NCBI GenBank assembly: GCA_963752745.1
Contig: CAVWAK010000008.1
Location: 1 to 64,000 of the forward strand
Source: Thiogranum sp963752745
Lineage (GTDB): Bacteria > Pseudomonadota > Gammaproteobacteria > DSM-19610
Direction of reading: 5' to 3'
Length of the DNA stretch: 64,000 nt
Shown piece after piece: positions 47,103 through 54,915 of the stretch (positions are counted from its first letter, which is position 1; every line of letters starts with the position of its first letter). The notes under the pieces are model-generated. The model worked only from the letters and a program-made list of their open reading frames with translations. It did no database searches and was not told the DNA's origin. The translations under genes and the position numbers were made by a program.

Positions 47103-48238
47103 TCATAGAGGCGAGGCATCCAGTTGCACCAGCCATGCCTCTTCTTTACCGTCGGGATTGACTCCTTTCCCAACAATCGTCATGCCGTCGTCTGATACCG
47201 CCTTAGCCATTTTTAATGCCCAACCGGTCAATTCAAGGCCGTAGTCTTTGATCAGCACCTCTCGCAGGTTGCGCATGCCATAGGTGGCATCCCATAAAAA
47301 GGCCTCCTGGCCACGGTCACCAAGGCCGTAACCCACCACTGTACTGCCGTCGGCGGAGGTATCGAAGGCTTCGCTGTAAAAGTAACCGCTGCGGAAAGTG
47401 CCGAGATCCACCATGCCACCGTTGCGCGTCCAGCGGAACGCCTCCTGCCCCTGCTCTGAGTTCGCAAACCCCACCACCACCTGACCATCAGCCGAAACGC
47501 CCAGGGCCTCGCTTGAAAAGGCGCCACCAGGCAGGTCACCAAGGCCCATCAATCCATCGCCGGGGCGCCAGCAGAATGCCTGGGCACCCGCAACAGAGCC
47601 ACTGAATCCTATTACTGCATTACCGTCAGCAGAGACGCCGCGCGCCTTACTGGGAATATAATCCTGGTTGCCAGGCAGCATCCCGAGACCTGCCATGCCA
47701 CCACGCACCGGTCCACCTGAATGCCTCACCAATGAGCCCTGTCTTTGAGCTGCCGAACCCCACCACGACGTCACCATCAGCGGAAACACCGGTTGCATTA
47801 CTGAAAAATGTTCCCCCGGGCAGATCACCAAGTCCAACCATGCCACTGCTGCGGGTCCAGCGAAATGCTTCACTACCGTGGACCGAGTGGCCCGTACCCA
47901 CCACCACCTCACCATCAGCAGACACACCGCTCACTTTACTGAAAAATGTGTCACTGGGCAGATCGCCGAGTCCAAGTCATACCGTCGCTACGGGTCCAGC
48001 GAAAACCCTCATGGCCCAAGGCGGAGTCGCTTTGTCCCACCACGACCTCGCCGTTAGCAGAAACAGCAGTGGCGTCACTTCGAAATTCTCCGCCGGGCAG
48101 GTCACCGAGCCCCATAAAGGAAGCGCCAAACACTTGGGTGAGTGAAATGCCAAATACTGCAAAGCCTGTGCAAACCGCGATAGTCAGGCGTGATTTCAAG
48201 GATGCTCTTATCAGACAAGTAAAGTACATAGTATTCAT
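47103..48238 (-). pseudogene. HAF-repeat secreted protein, frameshifted
   Basis: Read on the minus strand from ATG 48238, the protein has a signal-like N terminus (SRLTIAVCTGFAVFGISLTQVFGA) and then about six imperfect repeats of some 48 residues. The repeats have the form GLGDLPGGxFxSxAxGVSADGxVVVG followed by EAFRWTRxxGM, the HAF (probable extracellular) repeat. The frame changes near 47975 (after SDGM) and near 47700 (after EAFRWTG), and repeats continue correctly in the new frame each time. The end, TIVGKGVNPDGKEEAWLVQL, is a normal HAF terminus. The repeats probably form a beta-propeller outside the cytoplasm; the function is unknown. Decay and sequence error cannot be separated. Confidence 0.8.
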
Positions 48239-48543
48239 CTTACTCTCGGTCGCATAGGCCGGGTCGGCTATATCTTTTTCGTCAACTGCGGCAACAGAAA
48301 AAAGTCCATTCGCCAGAACTGCCTTTATGCAACATAGGGACTAGACTTTGGTCCTGATCAATGCAGTACCAATTCAAGTTGACATTGGGGCGTCTGTACG
48401 AGGAAGCATAGCCGACCCATTTCGCGAGACTCAACTGAAAAGCACCTTTTAATCTATAATAAGTCCGACGAGTGGTCCCGAAAACAGAGGGCGCAGCCCA
48501 ATCAAGATTGCTACTATAGTAATTCCCGCAGGAGAGTATACCA
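48239..48543. other. intergenic region without a gene
   Basis: About 305 bp between the divergent HAF-repeat gene and the cytochrome gene. No coding frame, repeat or RNA was recognised. Promoters for both neighbours probably lie here, and AGGAGAG at 48530-48536 is the cytochrome ribosome-binding site. Confidence 0.5.
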
Positions 48544-50160
48544 ATGGATAGATCAACGAATCACACAAAGCATGTCCTCGCAACTATCCTCTGGATAACA
48601 ACACTACTGGGAATACCGTCTGCCTCCTGGGCTGAAGATTTCGATGAGGCCGAGCGGCTGTATGCCGATCATTGCGCGGTGTGCCACGGGGCGGACCGCG
48701 GCGGATACATCGGACCGGCACTGAACAGCGAGCAGACCAAGCTCACCCAGGAGCAGATCAGTACCAAGATCCTGAAGGAGGAGTCACGACCTTGATGCCG
48801 CAACATCCTACGTGGCCCGGCAAATTATCGATCAAGGAAATGGATCTGCTGGCCTCGCTTATAGCACAGCGCCCGAAACAATCCATGTCCTGGGGATTGA
48901 ACGACATACGGAATTCACTCGAAGTGCTCGTCGCCGATGAATCAACCTTGCCTGACAAACCGACCTACCCGATCGAGAACCTCGACGATCTGATGGCCAT
49001 AATGGCACGCGGACGCTTCGCCGCCGGAGATGAAGCCAAGGTCGTGTTCTTCGACGGCAGAACCAACAAAAAGATTGGCGAGGTACCCACCGACTTTGCA
49101 CCGCACCTGATGGACTTTCACCCCAAGCAGGAACGCTGGGCCTATGTTCGGGATGATATCGGCTACATCCTGAAGATTGATCTTTACTCGTTAAAGATTG
49201 TTCGCAAGGTACGGGCTGGATTGAATGGCACGTCACTCGCGGTATCACGCGACGGGCGATACCTGGCCGCGGGTTCCTTCGTGCCAAATACGGCGGTGAT
49301 TCTGGATGCCGCGACCCTGGAGCCACTCAAGCTGATGGAACTGCGCGGCATCGACCCGGACGGCAAGATGGTCGAGGCTGACTCGGGCATGATCACCAGC
49401 ACTCCGTTCGCAGATTACTTCGTGATCGCGCTCGAACAGGCCGGCCAGGTGTGGATTATGGATCTGAATAAACCTGACATGCCGATCACCAAAATAACTG
49501 ACGTGGGCCGGCACCTGCACGATGCCTTTCTCTCGCCGGATGGCCGTTACGTAGTGGTTTCCTCTTACGATGACAATATCAACACCGTCATCGACCTGGC
49601 CGAAAAACGTATTGTCAAAAAGATTCCTGCCGGGTGTCAGCCGCACCTCGGTTCGGGTGCCGTGGTGCGGTCGCATGGCCGACTGCTGGGTATCGGCACC
49701 AATATCGGTTCACGCCCCTGCGAGCCGTACGAAGTGACCGTGTTTGACATGGATACCTTCGAGGTAGTCAAGCGCATTCCTGTGCTGGGCCCCACTGAAT
49801 CGCCTGCTGCTCATCCCAAGGCCCCTTATATTGTGGTCGACATCGTTGGCACGGGACCGAATGCAAGCAAGATCCAGTTCATAGACAAGAAGAGCTCTGA
49901 AAGTTGTCAGGACCCTCACTGTCGCAGGCACACTCGGTCATTCACATTTCCCGGAATACACGGCGCGAGGCGACTACCTCTATGTCAGCTCCGGAGTTGG
50001 CGGTGACCGGATCGCCGGATATGACGGTGACCGGCTCGTGATCTACGACGCGCATACACTGAAGAAAGTGAAGACGGTATCAATGGAGGTGCCCGCCGGC
50101 GTGTTCTCACATCTACGCGCGCGTACTGTGGTGGTGGGACTCGAGAGCACGGCGCACTAG
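48544..50160 (+). pseudogene. cytochrome c fused to a heme d1-type propeller (NirN/NirS-like), frameshifted
   Basis: A signal peptide (cleavage after SWA, about residue 30) leads to a small cytochrome c domain with CAVCH and a candidate Met ligand in LMPQHP. After this, an eight-bladed cytochrome d1-type propeller continues to TAG 50158-50160. The d1 family is seen in LHDAFLSPDGRYVVVSSYDDN and PAGCQPHLGSGAVV, positions where NirS-type proteins have active-site histidines; the ending MEVPAGVFSHLRARTVVVG resembles NirN/NirF more than NirS. The frame shifts twice: near 48785, between the cytochrome and propeller, and near 49895, where KVVRTLTVAGTLGHSHFPEY continues in another frame. If intact it would be a periplasmic electron-transfer or heme d1-handling protein. 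No other nir genes are in the window. Confidence 0.78.
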
Positions 50161-50268
50161 GAAGCGAGTTTCGGGCAATAGCAAGCGCGATGGCTAACCG
50201 AAGTACAAACACTCAAAAACAATGCCGGCTCTCAGTATGAACCTGCCATTGCTATTTCGGGAGAGGAA

Positions 50269-50745
50269 ATGACTATTGCCTTTGGCCCCGTCCCATCACG
50301 GCGCCTTGGGCGCAGTCTGGGTATTAATAACATCCCCCCGAAGTCCTGTTCCTATTCCTGCCTGTACTGCCAGGTTGGAGTCACCCAAGGGAAATTGGTT
50401 GAGCCGCGGGATTTCTATGCTCCGGAAGATATTTATCAGGAGGTCAGCGAACAACTGAAAAAGGCACACAACTCAGACGAGCCTATCGATTACCTGACCT
50501 TCGTTCCCGATGGCGAACCGACTTTAGACATCAATCTTGGGAAGGCAATCGACTTGTTGCGGCCGTTGAATATTCCGATTGCCGTCATTTCGAATGCCTC
50601 CCTGCTATGGCGTGAAGATGTCCGTGCGGCGATTGGTAAGGCAGATTGGGTCTCGGTGAAGGTCGATAGCGTTGTTGAGGAAATTTGGAAACAGGTCAAC
50701 CGCCCACATGTAGCGCTGCGCCTGGATGACATCAAGGATGGCATT
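50269..50745 (+). pseudogene. radical SAM protein, 5' part only
   Basis: About 159 residues of a radical SAM enzyme. The iron-sulfur motif is CSYSCLYCQVG (CxxxCxxC), preceded by PVPSRRLGRSLGINN, which is typical of the YgiQ-like/'activating enzyme' subgroup without a named substrate. The match stops after LDDIKDGIR near 50742; the normal TETMLV-type continuation is missing, and the sequence switches to a ZIP transporter in another frame. The reading frame runs on to 50805 with unrelated residues. GGAGAGGAA precedes the ATG at 50269. Confidence 0.8.
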
Positions 50746-51265
50746 CGGCATGGTGCTGTTTTTCGTGCTGGAGAAACTCGTTCTCTGGCGTCACTGCCAC
50801 GATAGCGCGTGCGAAGTGCATGGGCGCGCCGCTCCGCTTATCCTGATCGGAGATGCCTTCCACAACTTTGTGGACGGAGTGGTGATCGCCGCCGCCTTCC
50901 TCACCTCGATTCCGCTCGGGATCGCCGCATCGCTGGCTGTGATCGCGCATGAGATTCCGCAGGAGGTCGGCGATTTCGCCATCCTGCTCGACAATGGGTA
51001 CGGACGTACGAAGGCGTTAATTCTCAATGGACTCTCAGCCGCCGCCACACTGCCGGGTGCCTTGATGGCCTATTTCTGGCTCGGTGAGACGCGCGTAGCA
51101 GTGCCTTACATCTTGGCGATCTCTGCCGCGAGCTTCATTTACATCGCTTCAGCCGACCTCATCCCGGGGCTGCATCGGCAGGTGACCGCCGCTACTTCCC
51201 TGCGCCAGCTCGTGCTACTGCTCGCGGGGATCGGCACGATCGCTATTTTTCACCACGGAGGATGA
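50738..51265 (+). pseudogene. ZIP-family metal transporter, 3' part only
   Basis: The frame gives FFVLEKLVLWRHCHD, then five membrane segments with GDAFHNFVDGVVIAAAF and HEIPQEVGDFAILL. These are the metal-binding helices 4 and 5 of ZIP (zinc/iron) transporters, with their histidines and acidic residues. The first two to three helices are absent: upstream of about 50745 the DNA encodes radical SAM sequence in another frame. An ATG at 50726 keeps the frame open, so a truncated membrane protein could be made, but it lacks part of the transport fold. A ferritin-like gene follows 3 bp after its stop. Confidence 0.8.
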
Positions 51266-51268
51266 ATC

Positions 51269-51730
51269 ATGAATCCACTGACCGAAGCAGAAATCCATGC
51301 GCTCAGCGAGGCGCTCAACGACGAGTACCTTGCCTGGGCAACTTACGATCAGGTGATTGCCGACTTCGGCGAGGTGCGGCCATTCAGCAATATCCGTGAA
51401 GCCGAGGCGCGCCACATCAAGGCGCTTTGCACTCTGTTTGCACGCTATGGGCTACCCGTGCCCGAGAACCCCTGGCCGGGAAAGGTTGCACGCTATGCCA
51501 GTCTGCACGTAGCCTGTGAAGCGGGTGTCGCCGCCGAGATTGCCAATGGCGAAATGTACGAGCGGCTGCTCGGGGCAATCCAGCGCCCGGACATTCTCAC
51601 GGTGCTGCGCAATCTGCAGGCGGCTTCGCAGCAGCGACATCTGGTTGCGTTTCAGCGTTGTGCCCAACGTTCTGGAGAGGTGGCGGTGGCGGCGCGGGGC
51701 ACTGGTGAGCTCGTTCATGAGTGCACCTGA
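51269..51730 (+). CDS. ferritin-like protein (DUF2202-type)
   Basis: 153 residues. NDEYLAWATYDQVIADFGEVRPFSNIREAEARHIKAL holds the first carboxylate cluster and the ExxH-type metal ligands of ferritin-like four-helix proteins. A second helix pair follows (about 85-135, CEAGVAAEIANGEMYERLL and SQQRHLVAFQRC). Proteins of this type are thought to be small di-iron carboxylate proteins; the reaction is not known. GGAGG sits 7 bases before ATG 51269. It closely follows the ZIP remnant, and a joint role in metal handling is plausible. Confidence 0.82.
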   Translation: MNPLTEAEIHALSEALNDEYLAWATYDQVIADFGEVRPFSNIREAEARHIKALCTLFARYGLPVPENPWPGKVARYASLHVACEAGVAAEIANGEMYERLLGAIQRPDILTVLRNLQAASQQRHLVAFQRCAQRSGEVAVAARGTGELVHECT

Positions 51731-51790
51731 AGTCTGCTGCCAGATTCAGGAGATTGCCGCGCTGCTTTCGCAATGACGAGGATATATTAA

Positions 51791-52837
51791 TCAATCAGCG
51801 CTTCCCTGGATAAACGTTTCCGTTTCCATGGCGGAACTGTATTCACCTGTCCGTGCGGCACCGTTAAGAAAAGCACGCTGGTACAGTGCCTGTTGCGTCG
51901 CGGCTGCATTCTCAGTATTCCCCCGCCAGGCCTTCAGTGCCGGTTCCTGCAGTGCACGTCCATAGGAGAATGACAGTTCCCAGGGTGCATCTGGAAACAT
52001 CGCATTCATGGCATTGAGGTTGGCTGTTGCCTCTTCCGGGGTCTGACCACCGGAGAGGAAGTTGATGCTTGGCACAGCTGCCGGGACCGCGCGCCTGAAT
52101 ACCTTGAGCGTGGCCTCGGCTACCTGTTCAGGACTGGCCCTGGACGGAAAGTCCTTGCCCGAAGTCACCATGCTGGGCTTGAGCACGATGCATTCGAGAA
52201 TCACCTTGTGTCGGTGCAGGGCGTGGAATACGGCATGCAGGACCGCCTCGATGACTTCCGCGCTGCGTGCGATGGTGTGGTCGCCGTCGATCAGCACCTC
52301 GGGTTCCACGATGGGTACAAACCCTTCCACCTGGCAGATGGCGGCATAGCGCGCCAGCATCTCCGCATTGGCCTCAAGGCCGAGTACAGTCGGGTTGTGG
52401 TCGCTGATCGGGTACACCTCGCGCCACTTAGCGAAGCGCGCACCCTGTGTCTTGTAGGTCTGCAGGCGCTCTGCAAGGGCATCCAGTCCCTGCGTGATCT
52501 TGTCGCCCGCTGCGTTGGCAAGAGGTTGTAAACCCTTGTCTACCTTGATGCCCGGTACGATACCCTGTTTTGCAAGTACCTCCGGCAGAGGTGTGCCGTC
52601 ATCTGACTGTTGTGTTAGCGTCTCCTCGAACAGGATAACGCCACTGACAAACTCATTCAGTCCCGGCGTGGTGAACAGCAGGCTGCGGTAGCTGTGCCGC
52701 AGCTCTTCGGTTGATTCGACATCAATGGCGGCAAAGCGCTTGGCGATTGTTGGCGCACTTTCGTCAGCGGCCAGAATACCCTTGCGAACCTGTACCATGG
52801 CGCTAATGGTTGCTTCAAGTTCGGCTGTTGTATCCAT
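51791..52837 (-). CDS. class I fructose-bisphosphate aldolase
   Basis: 348 residues of the animal/plant-type class I aldolase, which splits fructose 1,6-bisphosphate through a Schiff base. The substrate-binding and Schiff-base lysines lie in GIKVDKG and CIVLKPSMVTSG; ILAADES at the N terminus and INFLSGGQTPEEATANLNAMN at the phosphate site are classic. The C terminus is shorter and less conserved than in eukaryotes but keeps the family length. It is a single gene on the minus strand, at the edge of the accessory region. Horizontal origin is possible but not shown. Confidence 0.95.
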   Translation of the reverse strand: MDTTAELEATISAMVQVRKGILAADESAPTIAKRFAAIDVESTEELRHSYRSLLFTTPGLNEFVSGVILFEETLTQQSDDGTPLPEVLAKQGIVPGIKVDKGLQPLANAAGDKITQGLDALAERLQTYKTQGARFAKWREVYPISDHNPTVLGLEANAEMLARYAAICQVEGFVPIVEPEVLIDGDHTIARSAEVIEAVLHAVFHALHRHKVILECIVLKPSMVTSGKDFPSRASPEQVAEATLKVFRRAVPAAVPSINFLSGGQTPEEATANLNAMNAMFPDAPWELSFSYGRALQEPALKAWRGNTENAAATQQALYQRAFLNGAARTGEYSSAMETETFIQGSAD

Positions 52838-53143
52838 GGCCCTGTCATCCTTTTGCGTGTTTCAGAATGGTGCTTCTTTATTTTAGCAGTCTTAGGCCTT
52901 GAGTCTGCGCCTGCGTTGACACATATCAATAACAGCGGGGGTTTTCTGCGTCAGGGGAGCAGTGACTCTTGGCCGGCAGTCGAGATACGATTGCAATACG
53001 TGAACGTCCGGACTTGCTGCATTTTCACCGTTCGCATTTCGCCCGGGAAGGTCTTTTTCTGGCCGAACTTCCCCGTACACAGCTGAGCCAGGAAGTAGCT
53101 TCTTCCCAGCCACGAACGGCAAGTTACCAGCTGAATCCGGAAC

Positions 53144-53209
53144 TACATGAAATCCTTATATAAGGTTTCACTAATCGGCAGGAGTCGACCCAAGTCGGAA
53201 GTTCAGCGT
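53144..53209 (+). repeat. dispersed 66-bp repeat, copy A
   Basis: Matches copy C (54626-54691) in about 56 of 66 positions with no gap. The first 22 bases are identical. The second half carries a small inverted repeat around CGACCCAAGTCG. It lies in 52838-53481, a gene-free region of about 640 bp. A weaker copy B lies at about 54119-54173. Confidence 0.75.
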
Positions 53210-53481
53210 CATGGATTAAATCTGTCTAGTTGGCGACCAATATTAGTTGAACCTATCTATGGAACCGCTGCCATCTTGTGCAGAGAAGTCACGAACTGGA
53301 TATCACATATCTTCAAAGCTCCAGCGTTTCAATAAATCAAACATGTCTCATTACATAGTTTGATAATTACCAACATACTGATTGTTAGCAGTTTCTTTCA
53401 GTTACCCACTCCACTGTGGCTGCCCATTAATATCTCATGTTTAACAACCAGTTATAGTAATTTCGTTGTTTTCTAAATAGG

Positions 53482-53498
53482 TTGGCATGTCTCCTGCA
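53482..53498 (+). promoter_or_regulatory. sigma-54-type (-24/-12) promoter candidate
   Basis: TTGGCATGTCTCCTGCA contains GG and GC separated by exactly 10 bases and matches the consensus TTGGCACGNNNNTTGCW at all but two fixed positions. It lies 52 bp before the ATG of the small GG-leader peptide gene. The AT-rich region upstream (53340-53480) could hold activator sites, none recognised. Confidence 0.6.
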
Positions 53499-53550
53499 AT
53501 CGTCAACATGTGAGCGAAACAACTTAACCATTCAATTAAGGAGAAGGGAA

Positions 53551-53760
53551 ATGAGTAACTTAGTGATTAAAGACTTAGATGTGGAAACCGTATTGGATCG
53601 GAAGACCATGGCATCCGTGACCGGCGGCTTCTTCATGCGCATCCTCAGCCCTTACCGGATAGCAGCAACGCTAGCAGGGGCCCAATCTGGCGATAAAATC
53701 AGTGTTGCTTGGAAGGATAATAGTGGTGAAACCGGCGGCGCCGATAGCGTCATGAAATAA
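53551..53760 (+). CDS. small peptide with double-glycine-type leader (possible bacteriocin/RiPP precursor)
   Basis: 69 residues from ATG 53551, with AAGGAGAAGGG ideally spaced before it. The first 26 residues look like a double-glycine leader: MSNLVIKDLDVETVLDRKTM followed by ASVTGG, with hydrophobic residues at -4, -7 and -12 relative to GG. The remaining 43 residues (FFMRILSPYR to the end) are mostly hydrophilic with no cysteine. GG leaders are cut by C39-peptidase ABC exporters, and similar leaders occur on bacteriocins and modified peptides. No exporter, immunity or modification gene is in the window, so product and export are inferred. A sigma-54-like promoter lies upstream, and a 9-bp-arm hairpin follows. 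Confidence 0.65.
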   Translation: MSNLVIKDLDVETVLDRKTMASVTGGFFMRILSPYRIAATLAGAQSGDKISVAWKDNSGETGGADSVMK

Positions 53761-53778
53761 GTATATCGATACGGAAAT

Positions 53779-53807
53779 GATCAGGTCACATCCATGTCGA
53801 CCTGATC
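53779..53807. repeat. inverted repeat after the GG-leader peptide gene
   Basis: Perfect 9-bp arms (GATCAGGTC and GACCTGATC) separated by 11 bases, 18 bp after the peptide stop. No T run follows, so it is a weak candidate for an intrinsic terminator or an RNA-stabilising hairpin. A further imperfect GC-rich hairpin (GGCTCCTTCGGAGGCC) followed by TTT lies near 53985-54003 and may be the real terminator. No gene was found in 53761-54243. Confidence 0.5.
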
Positions 53808-54118
53808 CTGACTGCCAGGAGGAGTGGCGAACAAGTTGGCTCTGGAGTGTCTCCGGAACAGGTATCGGGCTGTCTAAAGGCGTGCGCATCCTTGACGGTG
53901 AGGCTCTGCATGTGTCGCATGAAACGATTTGTCGAAGCATTTACGTACCCAGCACAACCGTTACAATACTATCAACAGCGGCTCCTTCGGAGGCCGTTTC
54001 GTATTGGTGTGTAGGTCCGTTTGTGGCCGGACTTACCCCTTCGCGCCAATCCCAACGTGTGGGCTTTCCCTGACTTTGAACGGCAGGAATCTGGTCAAAC
54101 CCAGACCTAGCAGACTGA

Positions 54119-54173
54119 TTCCATATAAGCATCCGCTAACAGGCGGGAGACGACCCAACCCGGTCTTTTAGCC
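54119..54173 (+). repeat. dispersed repeat, divergent copy B
   Basis: Shares CATATAAG, CGCTAAC, GGCGGGAGACGACCC and TTTTAGCC with copies A and C in the same order. All three can form a short hairpin closed by GCTAA and TTAGC. Confidence 0.5.
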
Positions 54174-54212
54174 AACGCTTATATTCATAGCCACTAAACG
54201 GGGAATAACGAC

Positions 54213-54294
54213 CCTTTTCCACCTTTCCTGAAAAGGAGTATTTATGCTAAAAGTGAAGCCTGAAAAGGAGGCCGACCGTGTCAAAGCGAGATAA
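54213..54294 (+). promoter_or_regulatory. leader with hairpin and 16-codon upstream reading frame
   Basis: A hairpin (CCTTTTC at 54213-54219, GAAAAGG at 54230-54236) overlaps the Shine-Dalgarno AAGGAG. It is followed by ATG 54244, which opens a 16-codon frame ending at 54294. That frame overlaps the GTG start of the coiled-coil protein (54278) by 17 bases in another phase. This layout could couple or regulate translation; that is inference. Confidence 0.45.
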
Positions 54295-54571
54295 ATTTAT
54301 CGCCCGAATGAAATTGCAACTGGAAGAAGGAAAGGCAGAGTTACACAGGCTGGAATCGGAGGCGGGGAACGCGCAGGCAGGCATCAGAGAAAAATACTTG
54401 CAAACCATCGATGAGCTTCGCGAGAAACGGGTAGCGGCTGAAACGAAGCTCGAGCAAATCGAGCGTTCCGGCGAAGAGGTCTGGGAGGACCTCAAGGACG
54501 AAGCCGAAAGAACTTGGACGGCATTCAAGGCTGGCATGGACGTGTTTCGTGATTTTTTAGACCATTCCTAA
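54278..54571 (+). CDS. small coiled-coil protein of unknown function
   Basis: 97 residues, nearly all helical and highly charged (RMKLQLEEGKAELHRLESE, EKRVAAETKLEQIERSG). It ends in an amphipathic helix, EDLKDEAERTWTAFKAGMD. No membrane segment or signal peptide was seen. It resembles small coiled-coil stress-type proteins found beside genes of cell-envelope or stress functions, but no specific role can be given. The GTG start is supported by AAAAGGAGG at 54262-54270. A small upstream frame overlaps its start. Confidence 0.75.
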   Translation: MSKRDKFIARMKLQLEEGKAELHRLESEAGNAQAGIREKYLQTIDELREKRVAAETKLEQIERSGEEVWEDLKDEAERTWTAFKAGMDVFRDFLDHS

Positions 54572-54625
54572 CCAGAAGGTAGACCAGGATTCATCTTCAA
54601 GGGCCGCTTCTGGCCGAACTCGGTC

Positions 54626-54691
54626 CTACATGAAATCCTTATATAAGATTACGCTAACCTGCAGGAGCCGACCCTGGTCGGACGTTTAGCG
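54626..54691 (+). repeat. dispersed 66-bp repeat, copy C
   Basis: The clearest copy, with a hairpin CGCTAAC ... GTTTAGCG enclosing CCGACC/GGTCGG. It is preceded by GGCCGCTTCTGGCCGAACT, a motif also seen upstream of copy A near 53055. The region 54572-54915 contains no gene. It is too short and lacks the boxes needed for an integron attC site. Confidence 0.75.
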
Positions 54692-54915
54692 ACAACCACA
54701 GAGAAAATAAATCTGCCGCTTTATCTGTTCCAATAAGTCCCCAGCTTATCTCTCTGAAATATGATTTGTATTTCCGGCTATCCCGGAGAGATTCCAATAC
54801 AGTTTATCAGGGTACAAATATTGTTATTGGCAGTTTCGGTTGTTCCATCCGTGTGACCCCCCGAATTCCTCGTTTCATTTCCTGTATACAACACACCCAG
54901 TTATTTAATTATTAA

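Noticed and set aside
48672..48791. Start of the propeller frame within the cytochrome region as a separate gene
   Set aside because: The residues before GVTTLMPQ are an out-of-frame reading of the cytochrome c domain; one gene with a frameshift explains both.
54626..54691. Hairpin with CTAAC/GTTTAG ends considered as an attC site
   Set aside because: Only about 40 bp between the ends, no L boxes and no proper GTTRRRY core, unlike the clear attC at 56174-56254.
53130..54700. Possible CRISPR or regular repeat array
   Set aside because: Only three irregularly spaced, diverged copies and no spacers of equal length.
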